Assembly (NCBI RefSeq): GCF_037975245.1
Contig: NC_092565.1
Span: 18,391,999 to 18,455,998, forward strand
Length of the DNA stretch: 64,000 nt
Reading direction: 5' to 3'
DNA from: Apostichopus japonicus
Lineage: Eukaryota; Echinodermata; Holothuroidea; Aspidochirotida; Stichopodidae
Part shown: piece after piece, positions 25,191 to 38,093 of the stretch
Position numbering within the stretch: the first letter of the stretch is position 1
Layout: every line of letters starts with the position of its first letter
Notes under the pieces: generated by a model
Database searches by the model: none
What the model was told of the DNA's origin: nothing
Seen by the model: the letters and a program-made list of their open reading frames with translations, nothing else
Position numbers and translations under genes: made by a program

Positions 25191-27424
25191 CCTATGCCCC
25201 TCTCCGACAAATCAAAGATCCACCACCTTCCATTACGACCGAAGGGATGGAGTGAGGAAGGGAGGATGGAGATAGAATTGACTAGTTGAAAGAGTTTGTT
25301 TGGTATGCACGAGAGCAAACCTTCACCTAAAGGCCTCCCCCCCCCCCCCCTCCTTATGGACGACCAAATCCTATACTGGCTTCCTGTGCCTTATAGCATA
25401 ATTGTAGTATATTTCTATATTACAATTAATAGTGTATTACACATTGTAAATGTTGTTTTCAAAGACAATATACATGACACATTATTGGTTATATTTGTTT
25501 TATGCTTCAGTTAAAAACAAAACGAGAGTAACTTAGAAAACACCACAGTACGGAGAGTACACACAACCGCTGATTTACCATCTGAAGTGGCAGGCATGTT
25601 AGAAGAATTAAACACATTAATTGGCCATTATTTAATCATATGTCAAAGTATAAGTATTTGGCCTTTGAACATTTTATTTAATCAGACCGGGGTCTATTTA
25701 GAAATTGGCTGGTTGTGTTTAAATGGAGCTATCAAATGGAACTGGTTATGCTGTAAGTTGTTGTAAAAGCTTAGATGGTGAAGTTGTACTTAACGAATAT
25801 TAATTGTTAAACGAACTAAGGACAACAATGGTCGGATACTCTCGCATTCGTAAACAAAGATTGAAAACATATATAGTAGAGTAAACAATCCAGAGACCAC
25901 TTTTTGTTACAAAGATTCCAACGGTAGAATAGCATAGACTCACAGAACTAAAACAATGGATAACAATAGTAGGCTATATGCTATACAGTTGCACTAAACA
26001 AATTAATGGGGTTAACAATAAAAAGTAGAACAATTAGATTGTAATAAAAATGTGCTTTGTTTTTGAAAAATATAAGGGGGAAAAAAATAGTGGAATTTGT
26101 GCAACGGAATCCACAGAGGGTCCATTTTTGCCGGAAAGTTATGACGTAACTTAAATTTAAATGTCCCATGTTCCCTCTATGCAAGTTCCCCCTCGCCCCC
26201 GATTATACCCTCTTTGGCCGACACTGGGTGAAGGTATTTCTTACATTAAGCGAATATACATTACAACGCTATTACAAAATTTTAAATTAATCCATAACAA
26301 AATCACACGCAACTAATACGGTATTTTAAAATAGTTGATATGACTTTTGGAAAACCTCATCTATAAATAACTCTTTCACATAAATAATTGTACTGCTATC
26401 AAGATTGATTGCAAATATGATAGTTTATTACAAGATCATTTTTCATTAATTTTTTTTCATTTTTTTTTATCTCTCAAGTTTTTCTTCGGTCATTTCGATC
26501 TGTTTAATTTTATATTTTTATCTCAAAACTTATCATCTCCAAATTCTTCCTTCCGTCTGTTTCCCCTACTTTTTGGCTGTTATATAGCAAATGAATTGAT
26601 AAGATCATCTGCCCCATAATGTAGATACAACTTAAGAATCCGTTGCCTAGCAAGGTTGGGACTCTCTAAAGAAATTATGAAGGAAATCAAGTACTGCTCT
26701 TAATTAAACGTGTTATTTTAATTATCCGCCTCTTGCAGCGATTTCAGAGCTACTCCGCTAAAGTTTGAATTAAAAGAAAAACTTCCAACATTAAAACAAG
26801 TTAATTAATTTGTGACATCGCGCTGATACACGGTAATTACTGCTTCTTGACAACCTGCGAGGAGCTCTCAAGTAATATCACCCATCCCCTAAGTCCATCT
26901 GAAGTCATTTATCTCAATACATCACAGTCGCCACACGGAATTAAGTTGTTCACTTTAATGATTTTGAAATGCTAAGCAATGATTGGCCGATATCTATATA
27001 CCCCAGAATCGTAACTAAACAACTTTATTCCGCGTTGCTTGGTACTAGAGAGGTAATTGAGGTATATAAATTATTATTCTTTCTGTATTCTTCTTCTTCT
27101 TCTTCTTTTCCAACCGTCTCAGGTCACCTTGGTAAACTCAAGTATACCTTTGGTGAACGATAATCTCGCTAATAACTCTATGCGCAAAGATAACTTAATT
27201 GCTTGGTACACAAACTAGTCACGTGACCTTTGACATAGCAAGAATCATATGTTGTTGATTGTATCTTTCGAAACGAGTCGCATTACGTTGATTTGCACTG
27301 CTAATGTTTTTGTAGTGCTTTAAAATCAATCTTCCATTGTCTTTACCCAAACAAAGAAAAAAACAATAGAAGAAAACAAAAGAAGAAAACGAAAGAAAAG
27401 AACGAACACACATCGTTGTTATAA
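25191..27424. other. Non-coding, nothing recognised
   Basis: A C-run at about 25338-25350 and a (TTC)n patch near 27090-27108 are the only distinctive items. All frames are short and lack signatures. Confidence 0.5.
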
Positions 27425-27690
27425 GTCTGAAAATCCAGAGCAGTGAAAAAAACTTCCAGCTTCCACCGGGATTCGAACCCGCCATACCCACTACAACCCC
27501 CACCGCCCCCCTACCTTATATATGCGGACACCCTAACCAAAAACTAGGCCATGGACACTGATTGTATGTCCAGAGGTTCGAAATCGGTTAGGAAGGTCGT
27601 AATTCACTGTAGGCGTTTGTCACTTACAGCGAACAAATGATATAGTTCTGTGGTGACATATTTTGCCTTACTCTTGAAATCAATCAAGAT
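27425..27690 (-). mobile_element. tRNA-related SINE-like repeat, copy 1
   Basis: On the minus strand a perfect B box, ggttcgaatcc (27469-27479 reversed), lies downstream of an A-box-like tagt/ttagggtgtccgc region. This is a tRNA-derived Pol III promoter. In this copy about 25 extra bases, C-rich as read on the + strand, separate the two boxes, so it is probably inactive. The same ~255-bp unit is at 41225-41480, including a conserved flank containing tgattgtatgtccagaggtt. The + strand end runs into aact repeats and an (AT)n array. Confidence 0.65.
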
Positions 27691-27735
27691 GCTAACCAAC
27701 TAACTAACTAACTAATTTAACTTACTAACTTACTC

Positions 27736-28536
<801 letters not shown>

Positions 28537-28545
28537 ACCCCGCTC

Positions 28546-29551
28546 GCGAATATTTTTTTCCCAAACTGAACTGACACTGAAATTATTTCCTCGATTCTGA
28601 TTGGTTATCAGCGAGCACGTGATATACTTTAGTTTTCAACATGGATCCTCCATAATCTGTCGATATCAGTATGATCAACACAATCAAATTCAAGATATTA
28701 ACATTAGCAACTTTCCAGAACTTTTAGTAGGTATATTTGAACGAAAGTATAGAGTGAAGCAACTATTCCCAACTACTGCGCCCATTATAGGCAGTCCTCG
28801 TTCGTTTGTTTACTCGCTTGACTCCGCTCTACGCAACACATACATGTAATGTAGCCTATTGTACTGTGTATAGTATACAACACAATAACACACAGTGCAT
28901 TTGTAATTGTATACATGTAGCCGATGTACATATGTACCGTGGTGTTTGGTTGCGATACTTTTAGTTTTATAATCATAAATTCAAAATGTATTCAGTCAAT
29001 GAATCATGATAGGCCTATTCGAATATGTAGTGGCCATGAAGACGCGCGAGCGAGTGTGTGTCAGCCAGTGAGTGTACACAAACATGGCATTTGACGATAT
29101 GTCTGTGTCTTTTGACTTGTTAACTAGTTGTATATAGCATTATAACCTATACGTACGTAACCACATATGTTTACCTGCACAATTAGAAGTTCTTATACAT
29201 GGTGACATAGTAGGCCTGCATTAACCGTATATACGTATTCGTACTAGTTCGTACGAGATCTCAAATTCACTAATATAGGCCCTACCGCCCTTGCAGTAGC
29301 TCTTGATAACTGGAAGCCTCACATTGTATCTACATGTAGGCACACTTAGGCCTACATACTTTAACTTAGCCTGTATATGGCGTACACACGTATTTTTGAC
29401 ATGATGCGGCCCATGAGGATTGGTATGATCAACACTAACAGTGTCACATACATTCATTCATAAACGCCGACTACCATTCCGGTTTTGATCAGCCAATCAG
29501 AATCGAGGAAATAATTTCAGTGTCAGTTCAGTTTGGGAAAAAAATATTCGC
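28546..29551. mobile_element. 1-kb element with 59-bp perfect TIRs and 9-bp TSD (Mutator-like?)
   Basis: The first 59 bases (28546-28604, starting gcgaatatttttttccc) are the exact reverse complement of the last 59 (29493-29551). A 9-bp direct repeat, accccgctc, flanks both ends (28537-28545 and 29552-29560). Long TIRs with a 9-bp duplication are typical of Mutator-like elements; Merlin (8-9 bp) is an alternative. The inside holds no transposase: the largest frames are an 82-codon one near the left end and a 78-codon one near the right, both without recognisable domains. It is therefore non-autonomous. Perfect TIR identity suggests recent insertion. Confidence 0.85.
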
Positions 29552-29811
29552 ACCCCGCTCCCCCACTCCCGCTTCACGAACCAGAACGTCATAGAACCAT
29601 TTGTTTGCTTGCAACCTTTTCGCTTTATTTTCTTTTTTGCACATAGTATTTTGGCCTGTGGGTAAAGAAGATAGGTATTGAACTAGTTAAAGACTACACA
29701 CATGTACTTAATAAATGAGAATTATAGGGTAAATATATATCGGATAACAGTAAAATATAAATCTACCACACGTTACATTATGTTTGTCCTGTTTCATCTC
29801 CGTCTGTTAAT

Positions 29812-29814
<3 letters not shown>

Positions 29815-29892
<78 letters not shown>

Positions 29893-29917
29893 GTATATAT
29901 GTATATATGTATGTATG
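29815..29917. repeat. (AT)n/(GTAT)n compound microsatellite
   Basis: Pure AT dinucleotides grade on the right into tatgtatatgtat units. The frame encoding alternating Y and I across it is an artefact. Confidence 0.95.
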
Positions 29918-30655
29918 AGTTTACATAAAATGAATGAAGCGTTTGTAGAACGGACGTATGGCCTTCTCAAGTAGATGTTGATAAAAGGCGGTTATGAAGA
30001 GCTAAATTATGGGTTATTATCGGGGGTTTAGAATTATGATACCGTCTTCTTTGATTAAGTGTTCATTAAGGGATACTTAAGATGTCATTTATTACTTCGT
30101 TAATCATGGGTATCATACGTACATCTCCAAACTAACCAAACGGGCTTCCCGTCTTGCATACATACAGTTGTAAATTAACAAACGGAATAACAAAGTTCAT
30201 TCTTGATGAGATGATTTAACCAAATAAGAAAAGGTAAAGAAAACAACCACGCTGCTATAGGATAATTGTTAGGATAAAAGGCCAAATAGTTAGATAACGG
30301 AACAGTGTTTAACAAAAGTGTAAATTAGGCTTAATGAAATCAACAAACAAATGAACACGCTAATCACATTGTTGTTTCCAAACTATGTTAATATTGACAA
30401 AGTAATTAAACCTAATTGTGTACTTTAACGGGTAGCCTTTAGTGGTTGTGGCTTGTACCTACTCATACGGTAACAGGTCTTTAAGGTGTCAATTTTAAAA
30501 CTAATGATCTTTGGAGGGTAACCGCTTGATTAAACAATCGAATTTGTAAAGGGATTTTCGAGTTTTGAACCGTTGCCGCAGAACGGAAAATGTTATGTCC
30601 AAAAATAGTAAGGAATGGTCTCCTTTATATACCGTTATATACGTATAGACCGATA
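29918..30655. other. Non-coding, nothing recognised
   Basis: AT-rich spacer between two AT arrays. No repeat or exon seen. Confidence 0.5.
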
Positions 30656-30659
30656 TGAT

Positions 30660-30818
<159 letters not shown>

Positions 30819-33719
30819 AAACATAGATATATTTATTTGTATATATATACACAAACATATTATATAAAACATTTAAGAGAAGAAATAATAATGTATTCTG
30901 CAAGGCTGCGTCTGAATAAGTTTATTATGTAGTTTAAACATGTTGCCATTTTGTTTGCCTCTATCCTCTAGGATAGGGGTGTGGGGGGGGTAGGAGAACG
31001 AACCTTGTGTAGATTCCGATTATAATTGAAAGCTTTACATAGTAGTATGTAGTACATTCCATTGTTATTATTTTGACACAGTGCATGACGTACACCTATA
31101 GCCCATGTACGGTAAGTATCTCCTGTGGTTGGTCTGTGGACGAATTCTAATTGTTGAGCCAGACTGAAATGACAAATATACAAAAACCAGTTGAAGATGA
31201 TCGCAATTTTTTTGTTGGCAAACGGTCACAAATGTCGCCTCGTCGCCATTACCATCTTTCCCACCAGTCCCCTTCACCTATCATCCCATCCAACCCCTCT
31301 TTCTCCCCCCCCCCCACCCCAATCGAATCAGCTGACGACTAAATCGACACGCTATTACTCTGTGTAGTATATCGCGAGGTGTCTCTACGCGGGACATCAG
31401 GTCTCGTGTAAGCCGCTATTTAGCCGTTACATTATTCCAACTATACGCATGTGCGTGATTTGTATTGTGTAAGTATAGGATACTAGATCATATTCCATAT
31501 CGTGGACGATATAAATGACTTTTCAAAGTATTTACTCCCATACCTCGTGAATAGAGTCAGCCATCCTTGTAGCACTAAGGGCAAAGAAGAATTCTTGTGA
31601 TTTTCAAAGATACGATTTCACTTTCTTTGTTTGCGCAAGTGCGGTTGACGTCACAAAAACGACTTATTGCTTGATCTAAAATCGGAAAGTGTTGTGCACG
31701 CACTACAAATGTTGAGGGTGCAGTAGGGCAGTATGGGCCGTATTGCACGGACGGTTTGGTAGAGGTAATGCAGGAGTTGTGTCGAGATACAAACTGACGC
31801 CTTAGCCAATTGGCCACCACGCTCCCGACTTAGTCGAGTTAGTATATGGTCACCATAGTTCCAAGCAATAAGGCATACTTAAAAACTTAATAAATTGCTA
31901 TACCTTTACTTAAACTCTAATATTTTTACTATTCAACCGTTTTCCTCCGCCGGTTGCAATGATTTATGCAAAACATAACATTAATAACACTGTAAATATT
32001 ATGCTAGGTTTTGTTTCTGTTTTAAAATTGTAAGTTGTAGGGCTTAAGAGTTGTATGTGAAAATCAAATTTCATCTGCACTGTGCTTTGGAGACCCGAGT
32101 CTCCTGCGACTTTACATGGTTATTACTACAATTTCATTTATTAGCCTGTATAGCCTCCCAAGGCTTCCATTACACTTAAAGTATAAGGCACTAGACCTAT
32201 CGTAAGTCCGTATTGTTTTACTCTTACATACTTTCCTGTACTTGTACATTTCCTTGTGAATTTGTACTGGTACTAGGTGCATTTAGAAATCTATTCTAGG
32301 TACTCGCGCCTTGAACTTTATATTCGACCTCAAAATCAAGTAAAATTATACTTGTTCTTGTTTTAACTACAAGTGTGCTAGAAGACACTGTTTATAGTCG
32401 TCAATATCAACCTAACCTTATTCAACTCTATGTCTTATAATCACTGTATACTTTCTCTTATTACGCTAAACTTCTAGCACACTATGCATATTCATAAACT
32501 TGTAACCGAAGCGGACTCAAAGTGCGGGGACAGTGTTTGAGGCGCTTTTTTTTTTCTTTTTTCTTTTTTTTTGCTTTTTACTTTCTTTTACGGTCGATGT
32601 CCTTTTATATCGTTAGATGTTACTTTTTATTTTGCTGTAAAATGAACGCATTCCTTGTATTATCATTCTGCATGACAACACAATGGGTTTTGCCCTTCAA
32701 CCACACCTCGACTCTTCGCATTTTATGTTTTACTGCCTCATATCGACAACAAACGCCTCTGATCATCGAAGAGCGATGACCCTCAAAGAAACCACCAATA
32801 AGCCTTTGTTCAAGACGCAAGCTTGATCTCTGTAATATTAATTTGAAGGAACATCAAATAAAATTTAAAGTATGACTTTGTAGCAGTGATGTGTACAATC
32901 CGTGGACACTATAAAATTAAGACTATTTCATGGTTGTTGGGAACAGTGAAACGTGTTCATGATTGGCTGAACCTCGGTATGGTAAATGCAAGCAGTCAAG
33001 AAAAGAACAGAACATATTGTGTGTTATCATGTGAAAAGAATTAATTTAAATATAAAAAAAAACAGAATACCCAACTTACCAGAACCTTGTTATCTAGTTA
33101 CTGCAAACTCAACAGGCCAGAAAACCGATCGGGTAACTATTATAGATTAGAACAAATGACAACGTGTTTCTCTGATTGTCGTGATGAAGACGCGACCGCG
33201 TCCAAAAAAATGACGCAGAACCAATTATCTCTGTCAATTGTATTACTTGTAGGAAATGCAATTAAATATCATGATCATACGGAGGCTTTTTTCTTAATTT
33301 TATTTTCATTGTAACTTTCAAATCATCTTCCATGAACAGTAAAAACATGGTTTTATGAGGTATAATTGTTGATACATTCCGCAGAAGGGGTATAGAGTTT
33401 CGTGAAATGTTTCGGCAATATTCGTCCAAAAAGAAAAGTCGCCGTAAAACATGGTTTTCATTTGCACGGAGTATTATATCTATACGCTACCACTTTATAG
33501 TCCTTCTTTTAATCATTTAGTCTGTAGGGAACTTTAAACGATGTTATGATGAGACTTAAAGAAAGGGAATGGTTATATTTATAGGTCTATGCAAACTTCT
33601 CGAGGTGTCGTATAAGTATCCATTAGTGACGTGCAAAATGATTCCGACGGTAAGGGGGCCAAATTTTCTTGTTTTAAACCCGATCGATTTAGGTAGAGGC
33701 AGGAACTTCTATGGACTGG
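30819..33719. other. Non-coding, nothing firmly recognised
   Basis: Contains a G-run (about 30980-30990), a C-run (31304-31314), a TGACGTCA at 31646-31653, and a tRNA-Leu-like A-box fragment on the minus strand near 31795-31818 with no matching B box. The 85-codon frame at 32522-32779 begins with a T-rich artefact and has no family signature. Confidence 0.45.
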
Positions 33720-33890
33720 ACAGCGGCAGATCTAGGGTTATATATAGGAGGTATTGTGGCCTTGAGTTTATTAAAGCCGATTCCCTTGTAGGGTGGTCTA
33801 GGCGTCCTCCCCAGGGACAAAAAAATATAGAAAGTTACACGTCATGTATTGCATTCTGACACATATTTAGAATCTAAATTACGTGTAAAA
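33720..33890 (+). repeat. Dispersed repeat family, copy E (diverged)
   Basis: The family core is recognisable as tgcattctgacacatattta followed by gaatctaaatta at about 33848-33880. It is preceded by ggcgtcctcccc, matching the gtcctccc block of copy B. The boundaries are uncertain. Confidence 0.45.
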
Positions 33891-34479
33891 GCAAGGAGTG
33901 TACTCATTCCTCCCTGAATGAATAGCAAATATACCACTGACTGAACGGTTTTCGCCGATTGACGATTATGGTGGGTGACCTTGGTCCCACCCCCTCCTCT
34001 CCCTGCTTTATATGCAGGCCACTGGTATGTATACTTGATAGCATGGCGCATATTAAATTGTCTGACTTTCAATCTTCAACAATTTCGGACGATACACGAA
34101 TGTTTCAAAGAAAGTGATCTATTTGAACAAGTACTTCTTATACTTAGATGGGTTTTTTTTTTGGAGACATCAAGTATTATGAAGTTCTTTGCCAGTTACA
34201 AGTTTGATACGTTTGGCATTAGCCTATCACTGACTGATCTACTTCTGAAGTATTAAGTAGGTCGATATGAGTCAACTTGAACTCAACGCCTTTCTTTCTT
34301 TGATTAATCACATACAATGGACTCATTTGTTCCCCCCCGCCCCCCCCCCCCCCCGTTCTCTGTCTGATATTCCATTGTCTGAATATATCTACGTTTCACC
34401 GACAGAGTAAGGTTTCCATATTAAGTATTGAATGAAAAATTCGAAACAGCTGGTTTGGCATTGATAAACTGTGTGCGTG
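33891..34479. other. Non-coding, nothing recognised
   Basis: Contains a C-rich run at 34333-34354. Frames are short and unsupported. Confidence 0.5.
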
Positions 34480-34485
34480 TAAGTG

Positions 34486-34668
34486 CGTTTGTTTTGTATT
34501 CTGACCGAGGACTTTAACAAAAGAATTCCAGGTCCTCGGATGTGATTTCTAAAGAATCACCACGTCCTCGGAAGAATTCTATTGTATGGGGTATTGTTAA
34601 GGTTAGGGTACGTGGATTTGAACAATGGAAAAAACAATGGGGTCCTCGGTCTGAATGTAAAACAAACA
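34486..34668. mobile_element. 183-bp MITE candidate with ~27-bp TIRs
   Basis: The left end (cgtttgttttgtattctgac, then cgaggac) and the reverse complement of the right end (tgtttgttttacattcagac, then cgaggac) match over about 27 bases with four mismatches. A 6-bp direct repeat, taagtg, flanks the element at 34480-34485 and 34669-34674. The motif gtcctcgg also occurs twice more internally. Length and lack of coding capacity fit a MITE, but the superfamily is unknown. The neighbouring (GT)n tract makes the short TSD less secure. Confidence 0.5.
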
Positions 34669-34674
34669 TAAGTG

Positions 34675-35953
34675 TGTGTGTGTGTGCGTGCGTGTTTGAT
34701 CTTACATGTAATCATTGAAACGAAATTAACGATAATTCTCCAACCTGAATTCCATTGTTAATTTATTAAAATTTATGTGATTTTGTATGAAACAAAAAAC
34801 GAAGAAGAATTGGCCGTCATCTATGAATTATGGTTGATCATTGTTTACATTTTTATGTAACGCTTTTTTTTAAATATCAATGACAGAATTAATAAGCTAG
34901 TATAATGTTTAAGTTGCCAGCCGTGCCTATATACATGTGTGTAAATGATGACGTTACACAACATGCAACATATGGTCTTTGTATAACATACCAGTAATCG
35001 CCCAAACGTCAATTAATGTTTCTCGACTGAAGAAACATCTTTTCTAAAGTGGTGATTTATCTGAAAGAGAAGGTAATAAAATATATGTTACCGTGTTTGC
35101 TACAATTTTCAACTTGTAAAATAAGATATATTAGTTTTTTGTACTTCGCACTTTTTAGCAAATGAAGGTATGATGGGGTGGCTATGGTGAGTGGGTGCGG
35201 CTGAGTTGAGGGCAGGGGTGGGGTAGACTTGGGTGGGATGGGATGGGTTGTTGTAACACTTCGTGGCTCATATAGTGATATGTTTTGTTATTCGTTGTAA
35301 TTTTCTTTGTTTCCCTTTCGCTATGTATTGAACCGTTCAGTCCAAAGAATCAAAATTGAAGGAAGTTGTCAATAATCAAACACTAAGACTTATACTATAA
35401 AGAAATGCTACATTGAAAGAACATAATTTATCCACCCCGTGATTTAGAGAAGCTGTCGGGCCGGTGCGGTGTGTATATGCAGAGGACATTTATGGCATTT
35501 GTACTGTAACTACGAGATATCATGAAGCAGTTTAACGACTGGCGTTAACGACTGAAAATTTAAATCTTTAACGTGCGTTTATGTTGCACAAATTGTCCCT
35601 GACAAACATACTTACACATTAGAAACTATACGAAGCCGGGGAGTGTTTCAGGTAAGAATGTCAGTCTTGATATATCCTAGTCCAAGAAAATAGAAATATT
35701 TGAGAAGTACATAGTATTTCTATAGCTTTTTCCGTGTTTTTTTGTAAGTCATTCAACTTTAAAATCTACTAAAAAAAGAATCTGGAATGATCCTTTAAGG
35801 CTAAATTAATGATGACGTCATCTCTTCATTGCAAGCCTTTAATTATTAATTTCAATCATTTGTTTTATTAATTCTAATCACTCAACTAAAAAAATGTTCT
35901 TGTAACTTCATATGAACATCATTCCATCCTTGGCTGACATTCAATACCACATG
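34675..35953. other. Non-coding, nothing recognised
   Basis: Starts with a short (GT)n tract. A G-rich patch with gggatgggat lies at 35172-35250, and a TGACGTCA at 35813-35820. No gene. Confidence 0.5.
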
Positions 35954-36562
35954 TTCTTGAGAAATTTGTAATGTTGTAATGTAATGTTGTAATGTTTTAA
36001 TGTTGTAATGGTGTAAATTTGTAATGTTTTGTAATCTTGTTATTTGAGACTGTTGAATTTTTGTGGCACAACGAAGGAACTGACCTAATGCATGGTCTCT
36101 GTTTTAGACTAAGTAGTCCAGTCACTTTGACTGATGAGGTTGATATATTTAAAGGGACATTTCTTCCAAATTAAATGTGGTATAGAAATACAACCTGGAC
36201 TAAATAGCATTAATTTTTTTTTGTTTTATTCTGTGCATAAACTATTAGCTATTAATTCTCCATTAACTGACAATAATATTTACTTCCTTAATTTATCCGC
36301 GATTAATTCAATTTGCGCAAAATTTAAAAAAAAAATGTATACAATTTGCTATAATTATCATTCAGATTCATTATCTCCGTCAATCCCCCCCCCCCCATCA
36401 CCCCAACCTACTCCCCTACATCGTAAATTCGAAAATCTCCTTAGCTACTTACCATAAATATATTTCACGTGTATTGGCTCTTTCAATCATCAAATCTTGT
36501 TTCACAGGTTGCGTTTGCCAAATAATAACTTCAAATCTCCCTCTTTTTAATAAATATATATA
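35954..36562 (+). repeat. Tandem segmental duplication, copy 1 (609 bp, internally deleted)
   Basis: 35954-36362 appears identical to 36563-36971 (409 bp, offset 609). 36375 to about 36558 matches 37342 to about 37525 (offset 967, one C fewer in the second C-run). Between these blocks, copy 1 has only 12 bases (cagattcattat) where copy 2 has 370. The 107-codon frame here is duplicated as part of the segment and is not a gene. Confidence 0.9.
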
Positions 36563-37525
36563 TTCTTGAGAAATTTGTAATGTTGTAATGTAATGTTGTA
36601 ATGTTTTAATGTTGTAATGGTGTAAATTTGTAATGTTTTGTAATCTTGTTATTTGAGACTGTTGAATTTTTGTGGCACAACGAAGGAACTGACCTAATGC
36701 ATGGTCTCTGTTTTAGACTAAGTAGTCCAGTCACTTTGACTGATGAGGTTGATATATTTAAAGGGACATTTCTTCCAAATTAAATGTGGTATAGAAATAC
36801 AACCTGGACTAAATAGCATTAATTTTTTTTTGTTTTATTCTGTGCATAAACTATTAGCTATTAATTCTCCATTAACTGACAATAATATTTACTTCCTTAA
36901 TTTATCCGCGATTAATTCAATTTGCGCAAAATTTAAAAAAAAAATGTATACAATTTGCTATAATTATCATTGATTTTATCCATCGATTTAAGCATGATAG
37001 TGGTTTTCAATTTCATTCCGTGTTTATGATTTGTATCTACAAGTGGTCAGCATTTTAGGCCGTATCTCAGTAGCTTGTGCAAAAGGGGGGTGGGGCCACG
37101 AACCTCCCCACGCCTCCACCCACCCACCACCTCCACTGTCAGTTAGGGGAACGTTCTTTCTGGAGATATTTTACGAATCATTAGGACTTAATTTATAATC
37201 TAAATATGCACCAGAATGCACCATTTGACATATAATATTTTACATTGTCTCTAGGGAGGACAGATATTAGCCATTAATACATGTCCAAAAAATATTATTT
37301 CCCTAACCGCATGACCCTAAAACACATTTCGATTGCCCCCACTCCGTCAATCCCCCCCCCCCATCACCCCAACCTACTCCCCTACATCGTAAATTCGAAA
37401 ATCTCCTTAGCTACTTACCATAAATATATTTCACGTGTATTGGCTCTTTCAATCATCAAATCTTGTTTCACAGGTTGCGTTTGCCAAATAATAACTTCAA
37501 ATCTCCCTCTTTTTAATAAATATAT
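36563..37525 (+). repeat. Tandem segmental duplication, copy 2 (963 bp)
   Basis: This is the longer partner of the preceding copy. The two abut head to tail, joined at an AT-rich tatatat sequence. The private 370 bases (36972-37341) include a reverse-oriented member of the dispersed repeat family. Because the shared C-rich block looks like a continuation of that repeat, copy 2 is probably the ancestral form and copy 1 the deleted one. Confidence 0.9.
37085..37260 (-). repeat. Dispersed repeat family, copy D
   Basis: On the minus strand the core reads gtcaaatggtgcattctggt then gcatatttagattataaatt (37190-37229). The flanking G- or C-rich blocks match the family style. It lies wholly within the private part of duplication copy 2. 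Confidence 0.6.
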
Positions 37526-37990
37526 AGTTTAGCACAACTCCTACTTTCGTCAATATATATATATATACATATTTCTGTTTCTCATTTTCATTCTCTGCCC
37601 AAACCTCCCAAGTCTAATTACACACCTCCTCACCATCAAGTGCAGAAGAAACGTAAATAACAAGGTTATTTATTACGCGACAAGAATTTGCTCAAAGTTC
37701 AATATTTTAGATCAAAACTTGACCGAAAAATGATTGCGGATATGAACAGGTATACACGGGGATTATATCTGCCTGCTACCTGAACGGAAGTATAATAAGG
37801 ACGATCCCACCTTTCTTAACTGTGCATAACCAGACATTTCCGATCAATATTAATTCTGCTCATTAACTTAAAAAGACCTATAATTTCTAGTCTCAAACAA
37901 CACCTGCTTCATTAATTACATTTCAGACGACAAACGAACCTTAACATAGCGATAATCGACAGAATGTTGAATAATTTGCACAGTTACGTA
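37526..37990. other. Non-coding, nothing recognised
   Basis: AT-rich spacer with a short AT dinucleotide patch near 37551-37566. Confidence 0.5.
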
Positions 37991-37994
37991 TAGA

Positions 37995-37996
<2 letters not shown>

Positions 37997-38086
<90 letters not shown>

Positions 38087-38093
38087 AATACAT
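37997..38093. repeat. (AT)n microsatellite
   Basis: Over 40 dinucleotides, ending in tgtaaatacatacacaca. Overlapping frames are artefacts. Confidence 0.95.

Noticed and set aside
31795-31818. tRNA-Leu-like A box on the minus strand
   Set aside because: No B box at tRNA spacing and no cloverleaf closing stem.
36134-36973. Two frames sharing a long identical N-terminus, as if paralogous genes
   Set aside because: They are the same non-coding segment duplicated in tandem 609 bases apart. The translation has no family features and contains homopolymer-driven residues.
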